Positions 1 through 5,854 of a stretch of 21,083 bases of DNA are shown one piece after another. Source of the stretch: Euryarchaeota archaeon UBA251 (GTDB taxonomy: Archaea > Thermoplasmatota > Poseidoniia > Poseidoniales > Thalassarchaeaceae); contig DAFJ01000051.1 of NCBI GenBank assembly GCA_002497905.1, positions 1-21,083 of the forward strand. Reading direction: 5' to 3'. Position 1 is the first letter of the stretch. Each line of letters begins with the position of its first letter. The translations under genes and the position numbers were made by a program. Under the pieces are notes generated by a model that saw only the letters and a program-made list of their open reading frames with translations, was not told the origin of the DNA and did not search any database.

Positions 1-583
1 TGCTAAGCCATTCATCCTTAACCATTAGACCCCGGAGAATCTTCTGAACAGCTCCATATTGAGCCCCTGGAACCTTGAATGCAAGACGTGCTGTAGCGAA
101 TTTCAAGGGAATTAAAGGACGCATCATCTGAACTGCATCGTTTACTTGACGTTCTAGAGGAAGAAATGGATCAACACTGTATCGGCATTCCTCAAGGGCA
201 TTTTCGATCCTTGATGGTGGATGAGGTAACTTCGATCGAGGGTCAATGGCAGTTGATGCAATACTATGGATGATGGAAGTCCTCAAGGTTTCAATTCGCG
301 CCTTTCTCTGAACAGTTGTAAGTTGGATTGCACCGTCCAGCAAAATACGATCGACACAGACTCTCAAATCATTAGTACCGAATGCGGCCTCAATCTGTTC
401 TACAGTCGGTCGTTCCCCACCCCGTGCATCTAACCAAACTTCGTCAGTTGCCAACAAGTCATCGAGTTCGACACTCTGAGGGTCATTTCGATGGGCATCA
501 ACAAGATCCGGATTAATTAGAATCTCAAAGCGAAGTCCGTTTCGCTCGAATCGAGCTAGAATAGCGTCATCAAGGCTGACCAT
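1..583 (-). CDS. sdo1: Ribosome maturation protein SBDS/Sdo1, 3' end cut by the window
   Basis: This is a reading frame from an ATG at 583 that stays open to the window edge, giving about 194 residues; the C-terminal part lies outside. I translated it by hand. The N-terminus (MVSLDDAILARFERNGLRFE, then ILINPDLV) matches the archaeal SBDS N-terminal domain, and the region with LTTVQRKARIE and RSKLPHPPSRIENA fits the start of the central helical domain. SBDS family proteins help release the anti-association factor IF6 from the large ribosomal subunit, acting with an EF-2 type GTPase. It lies 39 bp downstream of the proteasome alpha gene on the same strand, the order known from the archaeal proteasome/exosome superoperon, so rrp4 and rrp41 may follow outside the window. 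I see no strong promoter in the gap, so co-transcription is likely. Confidence 0.9.
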   Translation of the reverse strand, partial: MVSLDDAILARFERNGLRFEILINPDLVDAHRNDPQSVELDDLLATDEVWLDARGGERPTVEQIEAAFGTNDLRVCVDRILLDGAIQLTTVQRKARIETLRTSIIHSIASTAIDPRSKLPHPPSRIENALEECRYSVDPFLPLERQVNDAVQMMRPLIPLKFATARLAFKVPGAQYGAVQKILRGLMVKDEWLS

Positions 584-622
584 CGTGTAACTCTAAACAG
601 AGACAGAAGATGGATGTGACGG

Positions 623-1342
623 TCACTCAAGTGGCTTTAGTTTGCCAATGTGCTTCACAGTATCATCCGAAGATAACTTGGCATACCCATCAGCAGTTAC
701 GGCTGCAATCTCGACTGCTTCCGTGTTGAGTTCCTCATCAAGAGACTCCCGCAGTGACTCTAGACCGAGTTTGATGGCCGCATTGAGGGTCATGTTTGGC
801 TTCCAACTGGCCTCAAAAGCATCAACAACTGTTGAACGACCTCGTCCGATAGCACCGGCTTCATAGGACTGGTATGCGCCAGACGGGTCTGTCTCATACA
901 GATGGATACCTTCGTCATCGACACCTGCAATCAGAAGAGCAGTTCCAAACGGGCGTGCACCTCCATACTGTGTGAAGGACTGCATGTGATCGCACATCTT
1001 CTTCACCAAGGTGGTAACTGGGATAGCATCAGAATAGGTCATACGGTTGACCTGACAGGTGACTCTAGCCCTGTCTACGAGTTGTCGAGCATCTGCGACA
1101 AGACCGGAGGTGGTGAATCCAATATGTTCATCAATCTTGTACATCTTTTCAATAGAATCAACGTTGATTAGCTTGCTTGTAATCCTCTTGTCAACTATCA
1201 GAACTACTCCATCACGATACTTCAGACCAACGGTAGTAGTACCCCGCTTGACAGACTCTCTGGCATACTCCACCTGGTAAAGTCGTCCATCAGGACTGAA
1301 TGTGCTCACTCCATGGTCGTATCCTCGTCCGCTCGGTTGCAT
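623..1342 (-). CDS. psmA: 20S proteasome subunit alpha
   Basis: The 239-residue product is the usual length for an archaeal proteasome alpha subunit. The family signature is at the N-terminus: YDHGVSTFSPDGRLYQVEYA (residues 8-27), followed by RESVKRGTTTVG. The segment with TSKLINVDSIEKMYKID and then GLVADARQLVDRAR is also typical. Alpha subunits form the outer heptameric rings of the 20S core, gate substrate entry and dock ATPases such as PAN; they are not catalytic, and no N-terminal catalytic threonine is expected. The Lys of TSKL corresponds to the pocket region that binds the HbYX tails of the ATPase. The gene starts a minus-strand unit with sdo1 downstream and is divergent from dph6. A TATA-like element at 1377-1384 would give a leader of only about ten bases. 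Confidence 0.97.
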   Translation of the reverse strand: MQPSGRGYDHGVSTFSPDGRLYQVEYARESVKRGTTTVGLKYRDGVVLIVDKRITSKLINVDSIEKMYKIDEHIGFTTSGLVADARQLVDRARVTCQVNRMTYSDAIPVTTLVKKMCDHMQSFTQYGGARPFGTALLIAGVDDEGIHLYETDPSGAYQSYEAGAIGRGRSTVVDAFEASWKPNMTLNAAIKLGLESLRESLDEELNTEAVEIAAVTADGYAKLSSDDTVKHIGKLKPLE

Positions 1343-1376
1343 CAGTTCGCCTCCAATCTTGACCTCCGGTCGACCT

Positions 1377-1384
1377 CTTATGAA
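1377..1384 (-). promoter_or_regulatory. Possible TATA box for psmA
   Basis: Read on the minus strand this is TTCATAAG, centred about 38 nt upstream of the psmA ATG at 1342. With the usual archaeal spacing of about 26 nt, transcription would start near 1354 and leave a short leader. The 93-bp gap between psmA and dph6 holds no better AT-rich element for psmA. On the plus strand the same bases could serve dph6 with a leader of about 30 nt. The match to the archaeal consensus is only fair. Confidence 0.3.
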
Positions 1385-1435
1385 CCTTCATTCGACCCAT
1401 GGCCATGAGCGAGCCGACCTTAGGATGCAGAAAAG

Positions 1436-2203
1436 ATGGATGTTGCTGTGCTTTCTTCTGGAGGAAAGGATTCCTCATACGCCGTCTGGTGGGCCATTAT
1501 GAAGGGATGGAATGTTCGTCTAATTGTCACTCTTCGAGTCACAAGCGAGGATTCGATGATGTATCAATTGGAAGGTACCGCCATGGCAGGCCTCCAAGCA
1601 GCGGCCGCCAACATTCCCTGGCTCCCAATTCTCCAAGAAGAGGAAAATGGTACTGATTCACTGGAACAGGCACTCATACCATTCGTAGCAGGTTCATCTT
1701 GGCCTCGATCCAATACTTGGTCCCGAAAGAATCAGGCTGCTGCCATGTGGCCTGAAGATTGGCCATGGCCGGAAATCAAACGAGCCACTCCTAATCGATC
1801 AATCCAAGGCATTGTATCCGGTGCTCTCCGCTCAGATTACCAACGTACACGGATTGATTGCATGGCGGAACGTCTTGGAATCCATTCATTCAGTCCACTC
1901 TGGCACATGCCTGCAGAAAGGCACATGCGGAATCTTCTGGAGGCAGATTTTGATGTCCGATTCTCTGCCGTAGCTGCTGAAGGGTTAGATGAGGAATGGC
2001 TCGGAAAGAAACTCAACGAAGAGACCTTGGAGATGCTTATCCATTTGAACAAGACAAATGGGTTGAATATCGACGGTGAAGGAGGAGAATTCGAAACATC
2101 TGTTCTTGCAGCCCCCTGGTTCAAACCCTTGACATGGACGATTGAAAACCATTGGAAACGACAGAGTGGCCGAATTCGTATTACACACGCATCAATCAGG
2201 TGA
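1436..2203 (+). CDS. dph6: Diphthine--ammonia ligase (Dph6 family, PP-loop ATPase)
   Basis: The 255-residue protein starts with an N-type PP-loop, SSGGKDSSYA (residues 7-16). It carries the Dph6 family motifs GIVSGALRSDYQRTRID (125-141), SPLW (153-156), EGLDEEWLG (182-190) and GEGGEFET (214-221). Dph6 uses ATP and ammonia to amidate diphthine on the conserved histidine of archaeal EF-2, the last step of diphthamide synthesis. One oddity is a tryptophan-rich segment at about residues 83-121 (W89, W95, W105, W109, W111), where typical archaeal homologues have a much shorter linker. The ATG at 1436 directly precedes the PP-loop strand, so this start is secure. The gene is divergent from psmA, and its last 8 bases overlap the end of the small membrane protein gene on the other strand. 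Confidence 0.92.
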   Translation: MDVAVLSSGGKDSSYAVWWAIMKGWNVRLIVTLRVTSEDSMMYQLEGTAMAGLQAAAANIPWLPILQEEENGTDSLEQALIPFVAGSSWPRSNTWSRKNQAAAMWPEDWPWPEIKRATPNRSIQGIVSGALRSDYQRTRIDCMAERLGIHSFSPLWHMPAERHMRNLLEADFDVRFSAVAAEGLDEEWLGKKLNEETLEMLIHLNKTNGLNIDGEGGEFETSVLAAPWFKPLTWTIENHWKRQSGRIRITHASIR

Positions 2204-2429
2204 GTTTCCACATTAGAAGTAGAAGAAGACCAGTAATTCCGGATACAATGCCCAGAAGTGCAATCATAGCATGAGGTCCGTACTGATTGACATCCTTGAC
2301 AGCAACATTGAGCAGACCACCATGCATGATGCCACTCATGACACTATGGTTCTCATCGAGTTCTTCAAAGTCAGGTGGAGACCTACGTGGAATCCGTTCG
2401 CCTGGCTTCGGCGGCAATGCTTCACCCAT
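2196..2429 (-). CDS. Small single-helix membrane protein, function unknown
   Basis: I do not recognise a family. The 77-residue product has a charged, proline-rich N-terminal half (PPKPGERIPRRSPPDFEELD, residues 6-25) and one C-terminal transmembrane helix (about 54-74, ending in LLLLLMW), so it looks tail-anchored. I chose the ATG at 2429 because a TATA-like CTATAC lies about 26 nt upstream, consistent with leaderless transcription. A TTG at 2450 would add 7 residues but sits almost on that element. The stop codon lies inside the 3' end of dph6 (8-bp tail-to-tail overlap). On the other side the gene is divergent from the RadB-like gene at 2510. Its composition, with a charged soluble half followed by a clean helix, argues for a real gene, but no homology supports it. 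Confidence 0.6.
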   Translation of the reverse strand: MGEALPPKPGERIPRRSPPDFEELDENHSVMSGIMHGGLLNVAVKDVNQYGPHAMIALLGIVSGITGLLLLLMWKLT

Positions 2430-2451
2430 GAAGCCTGTTGGATGGCTCAAG

Positions 2452-2459
2452 CGTATAGG
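2452..2459 (-). promoter_or_regulatory. Possible TATA box for the small membrane protein gene
   Basis: On the minus strand the sequence reads CCTATACG, centred about 26 nt upstream of the ATG at 2429. This is the spacing expected for a leaderless archaeal transcript. The core TATA is symmetric, so it could also serve the RadB-like gene at 2510 on the plus strand, with a leader near 30 nt. Confidence 0.33.
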
Positions 2460-2509
2460 GATGACGGAGTGCCGAACGGCTCATTGACCTAAAGCACTAG
2501 GGATGTTCG

Positions 2510-3094
2510 ATGACGGGCCTACCTGAGCACGGGCGATTCCTGCATATTGCAGCAGAACCCGGTGCTGGTTCAACCACACTGGCACTTCAATTGGTTCACA
2601 GTGGACTGAAAACTAATGGCAGAGTACTCTGGGTAGGCAGGGACATGCCTCATCCTGATCGCCTTTCAATAGTTTTCGCAGATTTACCTGTGACTGCACT
2701 TTCACGCTTCCATGCTGGATCTTTTGGAGAACACATTGGACGTGGACTTGAGGAATCAATCGAACTAATTCTTGGACTCGATAGCTTGACTCATATCGTA
2801 ATCGATGATTGGGCTGGTCGTAGTGGACGTGCTGATTCACAAGTGAAACAGATGCTATCACGTGTTCTTGATATCTGCAATGAACAAACCATTGTCATTG
2901 TCACTTCGGCATTGTATGCTGATGCTAGCGGAGAAGATGAATGGGCAATGCGTAGCGGTTGTGACATTGAAGAAGTTTGGAGGCTCACGAGACAAGATAT
3001 CACAGATGACAAGAGGAATTTGATTACACCCGAACAAAGATACACGCTCCAACTGAGGGATGGGATGTTCGAAATCCAATCTCATTCCTTGTAG
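2510..3094 (+). CDS. RecA/RadB-like ATPase-fold protein with degenerate Walker A
   Basis: The 194-residue protein has the layout of a minimal RecA-fold protein of the RadB/KaiC type. A P-loop-like turn is at residues 15-23 (AEPGAGSTT), followed by the helix LALQLVHSGL. A strand reading RVLWVGRD comes next, and a Walker B strand HIVIDD is at 95-100. In a normal P-loop the residue after GAG is lysine; here it is Ser21, encoded by TCA, so ATP hydrolysis may be weak or lost. The length fits RadB (about 200-230 residues), which in Euryarchaeota is a recombination mediator that assists RadA. A RadB-like role is inference; other RecA-superfamily regulators are possible. The ATG at 2510 is followed directly by the P-loop domain. 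The gene overlaps the convergent small membrane protein gene by 13 bp. Confidence 0.65.
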   Translation: MTGLPEHGRFLHIAAEPGAGSTTLALQLVHSGLKTNGRVLWVGRDMPHPDRLSIVFADLPVTALSRFHAGSFGEHIGRGLEESIELILGLDSLTHIVIDDWAGRSGRADSQVKQMLSRVLDICNEQTIVIVTSALYADASGEDEWAMRSGCDIEEVWRLTRQDITDDKRNLITPEQRYTLQLRDGMFEIQSHSL

Positions 3095-3339
3095 ATCATT
3101 CCTTGAGCCTCAGCGGCTTCTTCAAGCATCTCACCAAGCATGTCTAATGTAGCCTCATCAGGTTCATCAAACTGAGAAGGATCGATGGCAGCGCCACCGA
3201 TTTCATCCTCACCCGCAACAATTGGCTGATTAAGTGCCGAGTTCTCCTCCATGTTCTTCGAACGCATCCTCATGATGACATAGAGCAGACCAAGAGTGAT
3301 TAGAAGCATGCCAACGATGCCTATTGTCTCAGGTTCCAT
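3082..3339 (-). CDS. Small N-terminally anchored acidic membrane protein, function unknown
   Basis: The 85-residue product has one transmembrane helix near the N-terminus (about residues 5-24, GIVGMLLITLGLLYVIM). A short basic stretch follows (RMRSK), then an acidic, methionine-rich tail including DEATLDMLGEMLEEAAEAQG that is probably helical. By the positive-inside rule the tail should be cytoplasmic. I recognise no family. It lies 21 bp downstream of tiaS on the same strand and is probably the last gene of the gmhA-gmhB-tiaS unit. Its stop codon falls inside the 3' end of the RadB-like gene (13-bp tail-to-tail overlap). The ATG at 3339 directly precedes the helix. Confidence 0.62.
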   Translation of the reverse strand: MEPETIGIVGMLLITLGLLYVIMRMRSKNMEENSALNQPIVAGEDEIGGAAIDPSQFDEPDEATLDMLGEMLEEAAEAQGMIYKE

Positions 3340-3360
3340 GCATTGCGATAGAGCAAACCA

Positions 3361-4575
3361 TCAATCAATGCTTCCCATCCAATCGACCGGCTTTGCAAGA
3401 TGTCGCCGTTGATCGGCTGACGGCTCTACCCATCCTGAAGGGCCTATTATCTCAGCAGACCAACGACGTAGAGATGTTGAACCACATTCTTTGCATCTTA
3501 ATGTACCATTCCGACCCGATGAACGATATCTAACTCCACATTCACATAGAGGACGGTTCAGGTTTCTTGGGACAAGAGCAATTGTGCGCATCCGTTCAAG
3601 ATGTAATTCACCATCTGGTGATTGAAGTCCAAGTACCTCTACAATGTCGCCCGGTTCAAGTGCAGCAACGGCATTGTTGAGGTCCCCTCCTTCCTTGAAG
3701 CAGCGGATAAGAAGCGGGCCTTTCTCAGACGTAGTAGCGACAGTCACATGACCTCCACGATGAACTCTAGGAGGCATTATCGTGGTAATCTTCAACGGAC
3801 CTAGGAGATGATCATCACTGCATTGGTTTGTCTTAAAGATAGCATAATCCTCAGCTGATTCAACCCCCCTAGAAGACAAAATTTCCTCAATTGCGGCCAA
3901 AGCAGACTGCTCAGTACGGGCCCGAATTCCAAACAGAACTGGGCATGGTGAACGGGGAGAAATCATTCCGTGTCCACGGGTAGGGTCTCGATTCATGAAA
4001 GTATCAGGATGGAACTCTTCGAGAAGTTCAAGACAGGTTGAGGATACCTTCCTAGGCGACCCCCAGCGAGATTCTATTCTCCATGCAATCGCCTCCCATG
4101 TGAATGATTCTTTAGGCATCCAAGAGGCTGCAGCCAATGCACCAATTAATCCATCCTTACCCTCTGGATGATGAAGATACAATAGACAATTACTCATATT
4201 TTCCACCAAGTTTGAATGAGCAACTTCGTGTCGAACAGCTTCCCAATATGCATCATCAGAATATTGCTCTTTGAGAATGACCAAACCCGGACGAGCATGC
4301 GACGAACTGTCGACTTTCTTCAGTTCCTCAAGAAGCGAATTAAACCAATTATTCACCACTTCAAGAATGGTTAGTGTGTTGTCGGTATCTACTACTAAGC
4401 AAACTGCTCCATTACCTCTAGTCCTTCTTGGAGCAAATGGCCAGAGGCGGACCAATCGACGCTCAAGAATATCTGCGCCTGCAGCTTCAATAAGTTGGGC
4501 AAGAATCTGAGATGTCCATGTCGTACATCCACCATTAGGATGATCTGTGTCATCAATTCCGATGAAGAGGGGCAT
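3361..4575 (-). CDS. tiaS: tRNA(Ile2) 2-agmatinylcytidine synthetase TiaS
   Basis: The 404-residue length and the motif order fit TiaS. The N-terminal catalytic signature is IGIDDTDHPNGGCTTW (residues 5-20), with RTRGNGAV at 51-58. Further on are PVLFGIRARTE, then the NQCSDDHLLGP segment. RGGHVTV begins what should be the OB-fold. A C-terminal zinc ribbon carries C344, C346, C361 and C364. TiaS attaches agmatine to C2 of cytidine-34 in the wobble position of tRNA-Ile2, so that the CAU anticodon reads AUA and not AUG; this is essential in archaea. It begins 5 bp after gmhB and is followed after 21 bp by a small membrane protein gene, so it appears to be co-transcribed with the heptose genes. 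No key motif is missing. Confidence 0.95.
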   Translation of the reverse strand: MPLFIGIDDTDHPNGGCTTWTSQILAQLIEAAGADILERRLVRLWPFAPRRTRGNGAVCLVVDTDNTLTILEVVNNWFNSLLEELKKVDSSSHARPGLVILKEQYSDDAYWEAVRHEVAHSNLVENMSNCLLYLHHPEGKDGLIGALAAASWMPKESFTWEAIAWRIESRWGSPRKVSSTCLELLEEFHPDTFMNRDPTRGHGMISPRSPCPVLFGIRARTEQSALAAIEEILSSRGVESAEDYAIFKTNQCSDDHLLGPLKITTIMPPRVHRGGHVTVATTSEKGPLLIRCFKEGGDLNNAVAALEPGDIVEVLGLQSPDGELHLERMRTIALVPRNLNRPLCECGVRYRSSGRNGTLRCKECGSTSLRRWSAEIIGPSGWVEPSADQRRHLAKPVDWMGSID

Positions 4576-4580
4576 CTATC

Positions 4581-5210
4581 TCAACCCATCAAAATGGAAT
4601 CGATTGCAGATGCGACTCCTAAGGCTCCATCAACCTGAATACCACGAACTCCGAAAGCATCAGCTGCCTCCATATCGACACTTCGATCCCCGACCATCAC
4701 ACTAGATGTCTCATCAAAATCAGATGACGCATAGGCTTCGGCATCAATGAACGATTCATCATCGAGTAGTAGTCCACTCTCTGCTGCCTCAATTAATTGT
4801 CGACCTGCTTCCAACATCCCTGGATTACCCTTACGAGCATGAGCCCCCGACCATGGAGAATATGGACTATATAGAATCAAATCGAGGCAAGCATCTTCAT
4901 CCTCTTCAAGCAGTTTTTCTTGGATGTAATCGTGAATTTTCGCCAATGTTTCATGATCCCACCAACCACGACCGATTGGAGATTGGTTTGTACAAATTAC
5001 AATCCTGAAGCCTGCTCGGCGAAGTTGGCCAATCGCTTGGCCCGCACCTTTCAGCATTTCTACCTCACTGACGTCATTGACATATGTCTCCTTTCCAATA
5101 TTGATTACACCGTCTCGATCCAAGTAGGCAATCCGACCAGTCCATGGAACAGGAAGTTCGGGTAAATCAAGAGGGTCTAGCAGCGACGCACGATGACGGT
5201 GTGCTCTCAT
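4581..5210 (-). CDS. gmhB: HAD-family heptose bisphosphate phosphatase (GmhB-like), zinc cysteines absent
   Basis: The 209-residue protein is a HAD phosphatase of the histidinol-phosphatase/GmhB class. Motif I is YLDRDGVIN (29-37, nucleophile D31 and acid D33). Motif II is VICTNQS (71-77). Lys127 lies in ARKGNPGM, and motif IV is VGDRSVDMEAAD (173-184). GmhB removes the C7 phosphate of heptose 1,7-bisphosphate on the way to nucleotide-activated heptose. Most GmhB proteins bind zinc through a Cys/His loop just before the lysine motif; here that loop (114-131, YSPYSPWSGAHARKGNPGM) has no cysteine, so this is a zinc-free variant and the exact substrate is less sure. It follows gmhA by 7 bp, which supports the heptose assignment. 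About 25 residues precede the HAD core. Confidence 0.82.
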   Translation of the reverse strand: MRAHRHRASLLDPLDLPELPVPWTGRIAYLDRDGVINIGKETYVNDVSEVEMLKGAGQAIGQLRRAGFRIVICTNQSPIGRGWWDHETLAKIHDYIQEKLLEEDEDACLDLILYSPYSPWSGAHARKGNPGMLEAGRQLIEAAESGLLLDDESFIDAEAYASSDFDETSSVMVGDRSVDMEAADAFGVRGIQVDGALGVASAIDSILMG

Positions 5211-5217
5211 TGAGACA

Positions 5218-5805
5218 TCACTCCAAGGCGTCCATCGCTTTGATGGATTCCTTCACAATGTGATTCAGCACAAGTTGTAGATCCTCGATACGCTCCATCG
5301 ATTCTGTTTCAAAGTGAACAAGGTGGTCAACATAATCCGTAATCAGACCTGCTCCAGCACCGTTCAAATTACCCGTTACACCAACTGTTCGGCCGCCATT
5401 CGATTTCGCATACTCAAGACCGTTGATTACGTTAGGTGAGTTGCCACTCCCACTAAATCCGATAACAAGGTCACCCGGCCTAAGGAAGGTTCGAAGAGAA
5501 CCAATGAAAATCTGGTCATACCCGTAGTCATTGGCAAACGCGGTCATCATCGCAGTATTATCTGTGTGAGCAATTGTTCGGATACCTATCTCCTTAGACC
5601 AATCTCCCGCACTATGAGATGGAGTTGCTGCACTACCACCATTTCCTAGAAAGTGGATGCTGCCATCTGCAGATCTAGTATCCAAAACCATTCTGATCAA
5701 GGTAGCCACAGTATCCTCATCGATTGCCTCAAGAGCACTCTTGAGATCTAAGATGTAGGAGTGAAGGAAGGCTGCACCATCAAAGGAGGTGTTCTCGTCC
5801 ATCAT
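5218..5805 (-). CDS. gmhA: SIS-domain sedoheptulose 7-phosphate isomerase (GmhA-like)
   Basis: The 195-residue single SIS domain has the GmhA length and signature GNGGSAATPSHSAGDW (54-69). It also has the phosphate-binding SGSGNSPN (118-125) and the C-terminal ERIEDLQLVLNHIV (171-184). GmhA converts sedoheptulose 7-phosphate to D-glycero-heptose 7-phosphate, the first committed step to activated heptoses for surface glycans. His64 and His182 match the metal-binding histidines of characterised GmhA. Asp68 stands where E. coli has catalytic Glu65, and an acidic residue replaces Gln172, so this belongs to a variant subgroup. It leads the gmhA-gmhB-tiaS unit. Two ATGs are adjacent; the second (5802) lies about 26 nt from a TATA-like box at 5824-5831 and may be the true start. 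It is divergent from the archaeosortase gene. Confidence 0.85.
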   Translation of the reverse strand: MMDENTSFDGAAFLHSYILDLKSALEAIDEDTVATLIRMVLDTRSADGSIHFLGNGGSAATPSHSAGDWSKEIGIRTIAHTDNTAMMTAFANDYGYDQIFIGSLRTFLRPGDLVIGFSGSGNSPNVINGLEYAKSNGGRTVGVTGNLNGAGAGLITDYVDHLVHFETESMERIEDLQLVLNHIVKESIKAMDALE

Positions 5806-5823
5806 CTGCCGCTGTCATCGCTG

Positions 5824-5831
5824 CTTATTTA
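5824..5831. promoter_or_regulatory. TATA-like box between gmhA and the archaeosortase gene, possibly bidirectional
   Basis: The plus strand reads CTTATTTA and the minus strand TAAATAAG; both resemble the archaeal TATA consensus. The centre is about 27 nt upstream of the archaeosortase GTG at 5855 and about 26 nt upstream of the gmhA ATG at 5802 (23 nt from 5805). It is the only AT-rich element in the 49-bp gap. Both distances fit leaderless transcription, so one element may drive both genes. Confidence 0.42.
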
Positions 5832-5854
5832 CAGGTTGGGGAAAACGCACAGGT

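Noticed and set aside
642..1280. Open frames on the plus strand opposite psmA (73-89 codons)
   Set aside because: They are antisense to a strongly conserved gene, their translations are rich in Ser/Thr/Arg without domain structure, and they have no promoter or start context.
2503..2526. Seven-codon upstream frame (MFDDGPT) overlapping the start of the RadB-like gene
   Set aside because: It is too short to separate from chance, and no leader-peptide logic (such as runs of one amino acid) is visible.
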